64,000 bases of DNA, from assembly GCA_964446835.1 (NCBI GenBank), contig CAYUQT010000011.1:62001-126000 (forward strand), given 5' to 3'. The position numbers and the translations under genes were made by a program. Position 1 is the stretch's first letter. Every line of letters begins with the position of its first letter. Source of the stretch: CAYUQT01 sp964446835. Lineage in GTDB: Bacteria; Planctomycetota; Phycisphaerae; UBA1845; JAFGLZ01. Below, piece after piece: positions 8,095 to 16,151 of the stretch. The notes below the pieces were generated by a model that was not told where the DNA came from, searched no databases, and saw only the letters and a list, made by a program, of their open reading frames with translations.

Positions 8095-9237
8095 TCAAGC
8101 CGCCTCTTCTCCCCCGGCTTCCTCCAGGGCCGCACCGATCTGGTCACCGACCTTGGCCGCCGCTTCCGAGTCGTGCTTGGCCAGCTTGCTCCGAAGTTCA
8201 CCTGGGTGCCGCGCGGCCTCGAGCATGTCTTCCGGATCGATGGCCCCCTTCAAGTACAGGTCCCAGAGGTACTCGTCCAGCAGCTTCATGCCATACTTCT
8301 TGCCCGTCTGGATGCTGGAATCGATACGGTAGGTTTTGTTCTCACGAACCAGGTTGGCGATGGCGGGCGTCACGACCATGAACTCATAGGCAGCGACCCG
8401 CCCCACCCCCCCCGCCCTGGGCAGGAGGGCCTGGCTGAGCACGGCGATCATATTCGTGCTGAGCTGGACCCGAATCTGCTCCTGCTGGTTGACGGGAAAG
8501 GCGTCGATAATCCGGTTGACGGTACCCTGAGCCCCGGTGGTGTGAACGGTACTGAACACCAAGTGGCCTGTCTCGGCGGCACGGATGGCTGATTCCATCG
8601 TCTCGAGATCGCGCATTTCGCCGACGAGGATCACGTCGGGGTCCTGACGCAGCACGCGGCGCAGGGCCTCGCTGAAGCTCGGGACGTCGGTTCCCACTTC
8701 ACGCTGGCTGACGACGCATTTCTTGTGGGTGTGGTAATACTCAATGGGGTCTTCGACCGTCACGATGTGCCGATCGAGTTCCCGGTTGATGTAGTCGATC
8801 ATCGTCGCCAGGGTGGTGCTCTTGCCCGAACCCGTAGGGCCGGTCACAAGGAAGATCCCTCGGGGACGGCGGCAGAGGGACTTGGCAATCGGCGGAAGCC
8901 CGATGTCGTCGAAACTCAGCAGTTTGTTGGGAATCAACCGCAGAACGATGGAAACCACGCCCTTCTGGCGATAGGCGGATACACGAAAACGCCCCATATC
9001 GCCGAAGGCGAAGCCGAAGTCTGTCGTGCCCTCCTCCTGGAGTTCCTGCTGGTTGCGGTCCGGGGTAATCGATTTCATGAGGGCCATTGTGTCGTCCGGC
9101 TCGAGGATCTTGGTTTCGAGCTGACGGAGCCGGCCGTGGAGCCGTAGAACGGGAGGCCGGCCGCAGTGAATGTGCAAATCAGACCCGCCACGCTTGATGG
9201 TGGTCTCCAGCAGTCTGTCAATGTGAATCTGAGCCAT
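8095..9237 (-). CDS. pilT: Type IV pilus retraction ATPase PilT
   Basis: 380 residues, close to standard PilT. This hexameric cytoplasmic ATPase powers pilus retraction. The N-terminal segment GGSDLHIHCGRPPVLR is the PilT PAS-like domain. The RecA core has Walker A GPTGSGKST, the Asp box VEDPIEYYH, Walker B ILVGEMRDLETM and the His box FSTVHTTGA. The C-terminal end contains the family segment around LLPRAGGVGRVAAYEFMV. All catalytic residues are present, in contrast to the pseudo-ATPase two genes downstream. The start lies 11 bases after the pilB stop, so the two are co-transcribed. Confidence 0.95.
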   Translation of the reverse strand: MAQIHIDRLLETTIKRGGSDLHIHCGRPPVLRLHGRLRQLETKILEPDDTMALMKSITPDRNQQELQEEGTTDFGFAFGDMGRFRVSAYRQKGVVSIVLRLIPNKLLSFDDIGLPPIAKSLCRRPRGIFLVTGPTGSGKSTTLATMIDYINRELDRHIVTVEDPIEYYHTHKKCVVSQREVGTDVPSFSEALRRVLRQDPDVILVGEMRDLETMESAIRAAETGHLVFSTVHTTGAQGTVNRIIDAFPVNQQEQIRVQLSTNMIAVLSQALLPRAGGVGRVAAYEFMVVTPAIANLVRENKTYRIDSSIQTGKKYGMKLLDEYLWDLYLKGAIDPEDMLEAARHPGELRSKLAKHDSEAAAKVGDQIGAALEEAGGEEAA

Positions 9238-9248
9238 CGCTTCTCCTA

Positions 9249-10970
9249 TCAGGCTTCTTCCTTCAGAACGCCCTCGGTGTAGGCGTTCTGGATGACTTCG
9301 AGCGGAGTTGTGACTCCTCGGAGTACCTTTCGTTTGCCATCTTCGGCGAGTGATCGCATGCCGGTCGCCCGGGCGGCTTCACGCAGGCGGTTGGTGGGTG
9401 CCCGGTTGAAGACCATCTCGCGAAGCTGGGAGTTCATCACCATCATCTCGAAGATACCCAGGCGTCCTCGATACCCGATGCCGTTGCATGCCGAACACCC
9501 CTTGGGGCGATAGACCGGATGCTCGGAGACGTCCTTTTCGGATATCCCCAGCATCTGAAGATGGAGCTTCTCTGGCGCCGGATCGATCTCCTTGCACTCT
9601 TTGCACAGTGTTCGGATCAGCCGCTGGGCCATGACGGCCTGCACGCTGCTGGCGACGAGGAACGGCTTGACTCCCATGTCGATCATACGAGCCATGCTGC
9701 TCGGGGCGTCGTTGGTGTGGAGCGTGCTGAAGACAAGGTGGCCGGTGAGGGCAGCCTGAACGGCGACCTCTGCCACGGTCAAGTCTCGAATTTCGCCGAC
9801 GAGGATGATATTCGGTGCCTGTCGCAACATGGCACGGAGAATCAAGGAGAACGTCCGACCGATTTCTTCATGGACCTGACACTGGTTCATGCCGGTGAAG
9901 TTGTATTCGACCGGGTCCTCGGCCGTAATGATCTTCTTGTCCGGGCGGTTCAGCTCTTGAAGTGCTGCATAGAGCGTGGTGGTCTTCCCGCTTCCGGTCG
10001 GTCCTGTGACCAGGAACACGCCGTTGGGCCGACGAATGATCTTCTGGAAGACCTGGTAGTCATCATCCTCGAACCCGAGGCGCTGAATACCCATGCTCGC
10101 CGACTCGGGGCGCAAGATACGCAGGACGATACTTTCACCGTGATAGGCCGGGAGACAACTCACACGGAAGTCGATGTCGCCACCGCCGATGGTCATCTTG
10201 ATACGACCGTCCTGGGGGACCCGTTTCTCGGCGATGTCGAGCCCCGACATGATCTTCATACGGGTGGTGACCTGTCCCTGGAGGCTCTTCTGAATATTGT
10301 CCCGCTCGATACAGACACCGTCGATGCGGTATCGGACGCGAACGCGGTCGGCCATGGGTTCGACGTGAATATCACTGGCCCTTGTGCGGACGGCTTCGGT
10401 GATGATCAGGTTGATGAGGCGGACGACGGGAGCGTCGTCGCCGGAAGCCTTGCTCATCGCATCGACTTCATCGTCAAGCGACTTCTTGGCGGAGACCTCG
10501 GGTTTCTGGGGCTGCTGCTCCTCGACGGGTGCGACCTTGGGTTGAAAGTGATCGTTGATGAACTGCTTGATCTTGCCGGGGGCCCCCAGCGCGGGCAGGA
10601 CCTCGATGCCGAGACGAAACCGCAACATGTCCATCGTCTCGAGATCGAGCGGGTCGGAGAGGATGACCCGCAGTTTGCCGCCCTTCTGCCCCAGGGGGAT
10701 GATTCGGTGTTTCTGGATGAGTTCCTGAGGAACCAGTTCCATGTTGGGGTGAACTTCCGAGGGACGGCTGAGGTCGACATATTCCATGTCGAACTGAGCG
10801 GCCAGCGCTTTGGTGACGTCCTCCTCAGAACAGAGGTTCATCTCGACAAGCGCCTCACCGATCCGCTTACCATGATCGGTGGCATAATGGATCGCCTGCT
10901 CGACAACCCCCGGGTTGAGCAGACCCCAGCTTTCAAGGATTTCACCGAGCTTCTTCTTCCGCCGGGCCAT
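9249..10970 (-). CDS. pilB: Type IV pilus assembly ATPase PilB
   Basis: 573 residues. Hexameric ATPase for pilus extension or type II secretion-like export. Residues about 1-140 form the MshEN (T2SSE_N) domain, with two repeats opening KKLGEILESWGLL and KRIGEALVEMNL; members of this domain class are known to bind cyclic di-GMP. The ATPase core has Walker A GPTGSGKT (residues 323-330), Asp box AEDPVEY, Walker B ILVGEIRDL, His box FSTLHTND and two zinc-binding CxxC pairs (CKEC, CSAC). An AAGGAA lies 9 bases upstream of the start codon. First gene of the minus-strand pilus block. Pilin and platform (PilC) genes are not in this block, although a prepilin-like gene occurs at 34.5 kb. Confidence 0.93.
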   Translation of the reverse strand: MARRKKKLGEILESWGLLNPGVVEQAIHYATDHGKRIGEALVEMNLCSEEDVTKALAAQFDMEYVDLSRPSEVHPNMELVPQELIQKHRIIPLGQKGGKLRVILSDPLDLETMDMLRFRLGIEVLPALGAPGKIKQFINDHFQPKVAPVEEQQPQKPEVSAKKSLDDEVDAMSKASGDDAPVVRLINLIITEAVRTRASDIHVEPMADRVRVRYRIDGVCIERDNIQKSLQGQVTTRMKIMSGLDIAEKRVPQDGRIKMTIGGGDIDFRVSCLPAYHGESIVLRILRPESASMGIQRLGFEDDDYQVFQKIIRRPNGVFLVTGPTGSGKTTTLYAALQELNRPDKKIITAEDPVEYNFTGMNQCQVHEEIGRTFSLILRAMLRQAPNIILVGEIRDLTVAEVAVQAALTGHLVFSTLHTNDAPSSMARMIDMGVKPFLVASSVQAVMAQRLIRTLCKECKEIDPAPEKLHLQMLGISEKDVSEHPVYRPKGCSACNGIGYRGRLGIFEMMVMNSQLREMVFNRAPTNRLREAARATGMRSLAEDGKRKVLRGVTTPLEVIQNAYTEGVLKEEA

Positions 10971-11396
10971 TCCGTGTGTTCCTTATCCCGCGCGGTGCAT
11001 CAAGCCCGCCGGCAAACGCAAGACGATACCCCGAAATCCTTATGATACTGCGATCGGCGCGGTGTGAATAGTACAGGCCGGATGATGCGACTTCCCAGTA
11101 CTGCGAATCCGCCTGGGTAGTGCCGGCCCTGGTCTGTCATGGCACACCGGGCGAACCCGTATCCCAAAGCCGCGGCGACTGCACACAGCCGCCCCAGTAT
11201 TCTAGGGCGTACCCCACGGGCGGACAACGGACAGCCACCCTGATTTCGCATGGTCGGTCCCCTCGATGCCCACTCAGGTAACGTTTCCTCCCCTATTCGA
11301 ATACGGATGTGGGGCCCTGGCTGCGAGAATATGGAAGAATTTATCAGACGAAGAGCATCTATGCTGTTCGAGGGATTGAAATCATGGAGATCCGCT
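10971..11396. other. Divergent intergenic region upstream of pilB
   Basis: 426 bases between the minus-strand pilB and a plus-strand exported-protein gene, so promoters for both should lie here. On the minus strand a TATCAT with a TTCACA 15 bases upstream sits near 11041-11070 and could be a weak sigma-70-type site for pilB; the spacing is short. I see no other gene, terminator or repeat. Confidence 0.35.
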
Positions 11397-12155
11397 ATGA
11401 GGCATTCGGTTTCTGTTCGGCTGGCTCTTTCGTGGTGCCTTTTCATCAGCATTTCGGCGGCTTTCGCCCACCGCCCGACTTTTACCGATAAACCGGCCCT
11501 TGATGCCAACACCGCGATTTCGGTGGACGACATTGATATATCGCAGGTCTTCTATCGCGTCATTTCTGAACAGACGCCACAGTTCTGGTTGACGTTTGAG
11601 GCTCAAGCCGGCAAAGAGCTATACGTTCAAATCGGGGTCCCGGTCATCGACCGACTTAAGGACTACCGCCCTGCTGTGGCAATCGTCGGCCCCGGCCTGC
11701 CTGAGGTATCGCTGCCATTTGGGGTTCCCAGCGGTCTTGGTGCCAAGGTGATTTCCACGGATGCGGTGACCAACCCCAAGGAGTTCCACGAGCCCTTCAC
11801 GGATACTCGATCGTGGATCCTGAAGGAGGAGCGGACCGCTTTGCCCGCGACGGGACGCTATTACGTTGTGGGTTACTCTCCAACCCAGCAACCTGGGAAG
11901 ATGTGGGTATCGGTAGGAGACCGCGAGGCGTTTGGCCTGAACGATTGGGCGCAGTTTCCTGAGTGGACCGTGAAGGCAAGGGCATTTCATGAGGCGTCCG
12001 GCGGTCCCGATTGGCTTGCTGTCCCTTGCATGCTCTTTGTGCTGCTACTGTCGACTGCCCTGTTCCTGGCGGCGAGGCTCGTGAGTCCTCCCAGGGGGCA
12101 CGGCATGATGCCAGAAGCGAGATCGAAAAGGCCACCGGAGACCTCGGAGGCCTAG
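11397..12155 (+). CDS. Exported protein with C-terminal membrane anchor, unknown function
   Basis: 252 residues from the chosen ATG, which has GGAG 7 bases upstream and gives a clean signal peptide (RLALSWCLFISISAAFA then HRP). The middle 170 residues are an extracytoplasmic domain with segments such as LYVQIGVPVIDRL, RPAVAIVGPGLPEV and GRYYVVGYSP, suggesting a beta-rich fold. A single hydrophobic helix near the end (LAVPCMLFVLLLSTALFLAARLV) is followed by a basic cytoplasmic tail. The frame is open upstream, but no earlier start has a comparable ribosome site. I do not recognise the family. Its 3' end converges with coaC, 17 bases away. Confidence 0.7.
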   Translation: MRHSVSVRLALSWCLFISISAAFAHRPTFTDKPALDANTAISVDDIDISQVFYRVISEQTPQFWLTFEAQAGKELYVQIGVPVIDRLKDYRPAVAIVGPGLPEVSLPFGVPSGLGAKVISTDAVTNPKEFHEPFTDTRSWILKEERTALPATGRYYVVGYSPTQQPGKMWVSVGDREAFGLNDWAQFPEWTVKARAFHEASGGPDWLAVPCMLFVLLLSTALFLAARLVSPPRGHGMMPEARSKRPPETSEA

Positions 12156-12172
12156 AACCAGCGGCTTTCATA

Positions 12173-12769
12173 TCAGGATGTGCTTTTCTTTGCCGGACGT
12201 TCTTGAAGCAGGCGCCCGACGGCTTCGACGATTGCCTCGGGATCGGACATACGCCCCATTCCTACGTTGCGACAGGACAACCACCCCGGCTCGGGACCGA
12301 TGAAGTGATAGCCCAGTTGACGCAGGCGTTCGACGTTCTGCTGGACGATGGGGTTGGACCACATCCGGGCGTTCATAGCGGGGGCGATGAGGAGGGGTGA
12401 ATCGGCGCTGATGAGCATTGTGCTGACCAGGTCGTCGGCGATACCCGAAGCCGCCTTGCCGATGATGTTTGCGGTGGCCGGTGCGACGACGATAAGGTCT
12501 GCCACATCGGTCAGGCGAATGTGGGAATGGTCGTGGTGCTCGGCAGCATCCCACTGGCTGCTGTAGACCCTCCGCCCGCTGAGGGCCGCGAAGGTGAGAG
12601 GCCCCACGAAGTTGGTTGCGGCATCCGTCATGGCCACGGAGACGCCGCACCCCCTTTGTACGAGAGTGGAGACCACCTGACAGACCTTGTAGGCAGCGAT
12701 TCCCCCACAGACGGCCACAACGACCTCATAGTCATCCAGCCTCGGTTTCTCGGCGGGTGAAGTAGTCAT
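12173..12769 (-). CDS. coaC: Phosphopantothenoylcysteine decarboxylase (CoaC/Dfp flavoprotein)
   Basis: 198 residues, matching only the CoaC half of the usual CoaBC fusion. It decarboxylates 4'-phosphopantothenoylcysteine in coenzyme A synthesis using FMN. Seen in the sequence: VVAVCGGIAAYK at the FMN-binding start, a catalytic His in HDHSHIRLTD, VVAPATANIIGKAASGIADDL, the signature PAMNARMW, and the substrate-flap-type CRNVGMGRM. The CoaB synthetase half is absent here and must be encoded elsewhere or by a separate gene. Last gene of the gmk-rpoZ operon, 17 bases after rpoZ. A plain flavoprotein of the UbiX type is less likely because of the PxMNxxMW motif. Confidence 0.88.
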   Translation of the reverse strand: MTTSPAEKPRLDDYEVVVAVCGGIAAYKVCQVVSTLVQRGCGVSVAMTDAATNFVGPLTFAALSGRRVYSSQWDAAEHHDHSHIRLTDVADLIVVAPATANIIGKAASGIADDLVSTMLISADSPLLIAPAMNARMWSNPIVQQNVERLRQLGYHFIGPEPGWLSCRNVGMGRMSDPEAIVEAVGRLLQERPAKKSTS

Positions 12770-12786
12770 GGGTCGGTCACCGTGAC

Positions 12787-13023
12787 CTAAGATGACTTCG
12801 AGGGGTGGTTGGGGGGAACCAGATCGCTGGCTTCATAGTCGATGGCGATCTTGCCCTCGAGGATTTCCTGAACGGCCACCTCAAGCAGCGGTCTGTCCCT
12901 CGGGTCAACCATGGGACGATCGCCTCGCATCAGTTCGAGCCACCGCTTCTGAATGAGGGCCGTCAGCTTAAAACGTCCGCCGACGCGGTTCACAATGTCT
13001 TCACTTTTCAACGCTTGAATCAT
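12787..13023 (-). CDS. rpoZ: RNA polymerase omega subunit
   Basis: 78 residues. The segment EDIVNRVGGRFKLTALIQKRWLEL corresponds to the omega helix pair that clamps the beta' subunit, and the short acidic C-terminus fits the family. I chose the ATG at 13021-13023, which forms an ATGA overlap with the gmk stop; an upstream in-frame ATG at 13044 would give 85 residues. Its place directly after gmk and before coaC is the classic arrangement in many bacteria and supports the call despite the short length. Confidence 0.85.
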   Translation of the reverse strand: MIQALKSEDIVNRVGGRFKLTALIQKRWLELMRGDRPMVDPRDRPLLEVAVQEILEGKIAIDYEASDLVPPNHPSKSS

Positions 13024-13628
13024 TTGGTCACAGACCTCCGACAATCCGATACCTTCTGACGTTCCTTGCCGATGATGCCGACGATTTCGTCAATCGTCTC
13101 GTCGAGCAGATCGTTCACCACGAAGTAGTTGTACACCCCCGATTCGCGGGCAAAGGCAATCTCGCCGTTGGCGTTGGCCAACCGTTGAGAAATCACCTCC
13201 TGCTTGTCGCGACCGCGTCCCTGGATCCGATCGATGAGCACCTGAGAATCGCTCGGCAGCACATAGATCATGACGGCTTGCGGAAACTTTCGGGCCACCT
13301 GAATGCCGCCCTGAACCTCGATCTCCAGAATCACATCCTGACCGGCCGCCAGGGCTTCCCGAACCGCGCCGGCCGGCGTCCCGTACAGGTTGCCCAGATA
13401 CTCGGCGTGTTCCAGAAAGTCACCCGCCGCCAACCTGCTCTCGAACTCCTGGCGGGTCAGGAAGTAGTAGTTCCTGCCGTCCACCTCGTTCTTGCCCGGC
13501 TTGCGCGTGGTGGCGGAGATACTAAGCCTTGCCCCGAGCCGCTCGACCAGTCGGGAGCAGATCGTGCTCTTGCCCACACCGCTGGGACCACTGATAACGA
13601 CCAGGACTCCGTTGATGCCGCCACTCAT
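13020..13628 (-). CDS. gmk: Guanylate kinase
   Basis: 202 residues, typical length. Phosphorylates GMP to GDP. The P-loop reads SGPSGVGKST, followed by the GMP-binding SISATTRKPGKNEVDGRNYYF segment, then ILEIEVQGG (normally DVQG, here EVQG) and the lid region QGRGRDKQEVISQRL. Its start shares ATGA with the yicC stop, and its stop shares ATGA with rpoZ, so the three are translationally coupled. Confidence 0.95.
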   Translation of the reverse strand: MSGGINGVLVVISGPSGVGKSTICSRLVERLGARLSISATTRKPGKNEVDGRNYYFLTRQEFESRLAAGDFLEHAEYLGNLYGTPAGAVREALAAGQDVILEIEVQGGIQVARKFPQAVMIYVLPSDSQVLIDRIQGRGRDKQEVISQRLANANGEIAFARESGVYNYFVVNDLLDETIDEIVGIIGKERQKVSDCRRSVTK

Positions 13629-14503
13629 TCGATGTTCTGAACCTGTTCCTTGAGCCGATCGATCAGGGCCTTGATTTCAACGATCTCGCGTGAGACCTCC
13701 GCATCGTTGGCCTTGCTGCCGATCGTGTTGGCCTCTCGCAGCATCTCCTGAGCGAGGAAATCGAGCTTTCGCCCCGCGAGTTCCTTGCTGTCGCAGACCT
13801 TGGAGAACTGATCGAGGTGACTGGCGAGGCGTGCGAGTTCCTCGCTGATGTCGCAGCGTTCGGCGAAGATGGCCACCTCTTTGGTCAGTCCCTCCTGATC
13901 GAGTTCGAGTTTCACGTCGACCAGGAGAGCGTTGACTCGCTGGCGCAGGCGTTCCTGGTAGTACTTGACGACCTCCGGTGCGCGCCCGCGAATGACCTGG
14001 ATATGCTCTCGGACGCGTGCCACGTGGTTGAGCAGGTCGTCCCGGAGTGCCCGTCCCTCGTTCTGTCGCATGACGAGCAGACGTTCGATCGCCTGGTCGG
14101 TCATTTTCGAGAGGAGCCGCCACCATTGTTCCTTGCAGTCTTCGGGGAATTCCCGCGGCTCACACACACCGGGCATGGAGAGGAGCGTTCCGAGGTCTAT
14201 GGGCATCTCGGAGCAGCCTTCGATCGCACGAAGCTGCTCGACGTAGCTGCGTACGGCCCCGGCATTGATCTCAAACGTGCCCACGGCATTCGTGTTGCGA
14301 ACGCGAACCACATAGGTGATGCTGCCCCGCCCCAACCGTTCTCGCAGGACCTTCTCGACCTCGGCCTCCAGCACCTGCAGGTGCTCCGGAAGCTTGATCG
14401 TGAGTTTCAGATAGCGGTTGTTGAGGCTGCGGATCTCGAGCGCGTAGCTGACGCCGTCTTCGTCGCAATGCGCCTCACCATAGCCCGTCATCGACAGGAT
14501 CAT
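13625..14503 (-). CDS. yicC: YicC-family endoribonuclease
   Basis: 292 residues. The N-terminus ILSMTGYGEA is the YicC hallmark, followed by LEIRSLNNRYLKL and LRERLGRGSITYVVRV. The C-terminal DUF1732 part ends in LDFLAQEMLREANTIGSKAND and a short coiled helix. Known family members are RNases acting on small RNAs or structured RNA. The gene sits directly before gmk, as in many genomes. Confidence 0.92.
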   Translation of the reverse strand: MILSMTGYGEAHCDEDGVSYALEIRSLNNRYLKLTIKLPEHLQVLEAEVEKVLRERLGRGSITYVVRVRNTNAVGTFEINAGAVRSYVEQLRAIEGCSEMPIDLGTLLSMPGVCEPREFPEDCKEQWWRLLSKMTDQAIERLLVMRQNEGRALRDDLLNHVARVREHIQVIRGRAPEVVKYYQERLRQRVNALLVDVKLELDQEGLTKEVAIFAERCDISEELARLASHLDQFSKVCDSKELAGRKLDFLAQEMLREANTIGSKANDAEVSREIVEIKALIDRLKEQVQNIE

Positions 14504-14571
14504 GATCGCTCCCTGTGTGCCCCATACCGACGAGCACTATCTGATGCCGCCGCGAGATGGATTGCCGGACC

Positions 14572-15030
14572 CTACTTGGGCTGCGTCTGAGCCGGCGCCA
14601 CCGGAACCCGAGCGGGTGCCGCCGGGACTTGAGCCCCGCCGGAAACCGGAGGAGTCGCGGGACGGGGCCTAGCATCCGCTGGCCCCGGAGGAACTGCCGC
14701 AGGACCGGCACCCGGAGGAACCGCACCGGATTCGGGTTGTCCCTCTGCCGGCTGCACGATCGCGGGCGAGGCCAGCGTCACCTTGCGGAAGATGAAGTTG
14801 TCGACGATCGCCAGCAGGAGAAACAGGCCCGCCAATCCCACGGTGATCCAGGTGAAGAAGTCACCCGTCTTGGCTCCGAACGCACTGTGCCCCCCTGCCC
14901 CGCCGAAGGCGCCGGACAAACCGCCGCCGCGTCCCTTCTGAAGGAGGACGACTACGATCAGCAGGAAGCAGACCAACAGGAACAGAATGCCGCTGAAGAT
15001 CTTCCAGAATGCCACTACCGCCATCAACAT
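14572..15030 (-). CDS. secG: Preprotein translocase subunit SecG with Pro/Ala-rich tail
   Basis: 152 residues from the chosen ATG, which has an AGGGG upstream and removes a non-hydrophobic leader. Two membrane helices (KIFSGILFLLVCFLLIVVVLL and WITVGLAGLFLLLAIVDNF) flank the conserved loop QKGRGGGLSGAFGG...AFGAKTGDF, which identifies SecG of the SecYEG channel. The family normally ends soon after the second helix. Here about 75 residues of Pro/Ala/Gly-rich sequence follow. That tail type also occurs in the CvpA-like protein of this window. It lies between tpiA and yicC in the same orientation. Confidence 0.9.
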   Translation of the reverse strand: MLMAVVAFWKIFSGILFLLVCFLLIVVVLLQKGRGGGLSGAFGGAGGHSAFGAKTGDFFTWITVGLAGLFLLLAIVDNFIFRKVTLASPAIVQPAEGQPESGAVPPGAGPAAVPPGPADARPRPATPPVSGGAQVPAAPARVPVAPAQTQPK

Positions 15031-15130
15031 ATCCAGACCCCTAACGCGGCTGATGCCGCAACCCAACGGTTGATACAGTCTGCGAAATCCGTCTCACAGG
15101 GGATTAGTGCCCACACCCTTCAATCACGCC

Positions 15131-15910
15131 CTACGGGAGTTTCTTCGCCTTCACCGTAGCATTGATGATTTCGATGAAATCGCCGGCCTTGAGGCTGGCC
15201 CCACCGACCAAAGCACCATCGACATCCGGCTGAGCCATCAATTCGGCCGCATTGTTCGGCTTGACACTTCCGCCGTACTGGATCCGAACCGCCTGGGCCA
15301 CCTTGTCATTATACAGCCGGGTCAGGACTTTGCGCACATGGGCGTGCGCCTCCTGAGCCTGCTGGGGCGTGGCGTTCCGACCGGTACCGATCGCCCAGAC
15401 GGGCTCATAGGCGATGACGATGGAAGCCGCCTTGTCGGGGGAGACGCCCGCCAGGCCGGCTTCGGTCTGGGTAGTCAGTACGGTCTCGGTCAGCCCGGCG
15501 TCGCGTTCTTCGAGTTTCTCACCGATGCAGAGTATCGGGGTAAGGCCTGCGGCCAGGGCTGCGTGCACCTTCTTGTTGATGAGGGCATCCTCTTCGCCCT
15601 TGCCGATGGTGTGGCGTCGTTCGCTATGGCCGAGAACCACATAGGCACAGCCACAGTCGATAAGCATCTGGGGGGAGAGTTCTCCGGTGAATGCCCCTTC
15701 GGCTTCGTACCACATGTTCTGGGCACCCAGTCCGATGATCGTCCCCTCGCAAGCCTTTCGAACGGCCAGGAGATAGGGCGCCGGCGGACAGACCGCCACA
15801 TCCATGGCGAGTCCCTTGGCGAGCGTCTTTCCCAGTTCCTGTACGAGTTGGGTAGCAGTGCTAAGCGTTTTGTACATCTTCCAGTTACCGGCTACGAAGG
15901 GGCGTCTCAT
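15131..15910 (-). CDS. tpiA: Triosephosphate isomerase
   Basis: 259 residues, standard. Interconverts dihydroxyacetone phosphate and glyceraldehyde 3-phosphate. Visible are the N-terminal AGNWKMYKTL with catalytic Lys, VVLGHSERRH with catalytic His, the AYEPVWAIGTGRNATPQQAQ loop with catalytic Glu, and the phosphate-binding IQYGGSVKPNNA and GALVGGASLK. The ATG at 15910 gives the canonical MRRPFVAGNWKM start and has AGGAG about 12 bases upstream. Probably the first gene of the tpiA-secG-yicC-gmk-rpoZ-coaC transcript. Confidence 0.96.
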   Translation of the reverse strand: MRRPFVAGNWKMYKTLSTATQLVQELGKTLAKGLAMDVAVCPPAPYLLAVRKACEGTIIGLGAQNMWYEAEGAFTGELSPQMLIDCGCAYVVLGHSERRHTIGKGEEDALINKKVHAALAAGLTPILCIGEKLEERDAGLTETVLTTQTEAGLAGVSPDKAASIVIAYEPVWAIGTGRNATPQQAQEAHAHVRKVLTRLYNDKVAQAVRIQYGGSVKPNNAAELMAQPDVDGALVGGASLKAGDFIEIINATVKAKKLP

Positions 15911-16009
15911 GATCCTGCGTCTCTCCTGAACGAATCGGATATTTCCGGCTGGGCTTCGGTCCGGCGGACACATTTCGCGCCGAACGGCCTGCCCATGGGA
16001 AAAAGCGAT

Positions 16010-16015
16010 ATTATA
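16010..16015 (-). promoter_or_regulatory. Candidate -10 box for the tpiA operon
   Basis: On the minus strand a perfect TATAAT lies about 95 bases upstream of the tpiA start, in a local AT-rich patch. No good -35 hexamer was found at 16-18 bases, so the call rests on the -10 alone. The patch also reads TATAAT on the plus strand (16012-16017), so direction is not certain. Confidence 0.35.
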
Positions 16016-16063
16016 ATAGATTAGGTGAACCAGGGCTATGGCTTGCAGCGTAAAACGTCTACG

Positions 16064-16092
16064 TTGACTTATCTATTGGGGGTCGGTAGAGT
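16064..16092 (+). promoter_or_regulatory. Candidate sigma-70-type promoter for ctpA
   Basis: TTGACT, a 17-base spacer and TAGAGT lie about 60 bases before the ctpA start. The -35 matches five of six consensus positions and the -10 four of six. This is the only good hexamer pair between the tpiA start and ctpA. Confidence 0.4.
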
Positions 16093-16151
16093 CTCGTAGG
16101 GTTGTGCATGCCGGTCACCCGGTTTGAGCCTGCCGGTAGGAGTCTGTCGAG

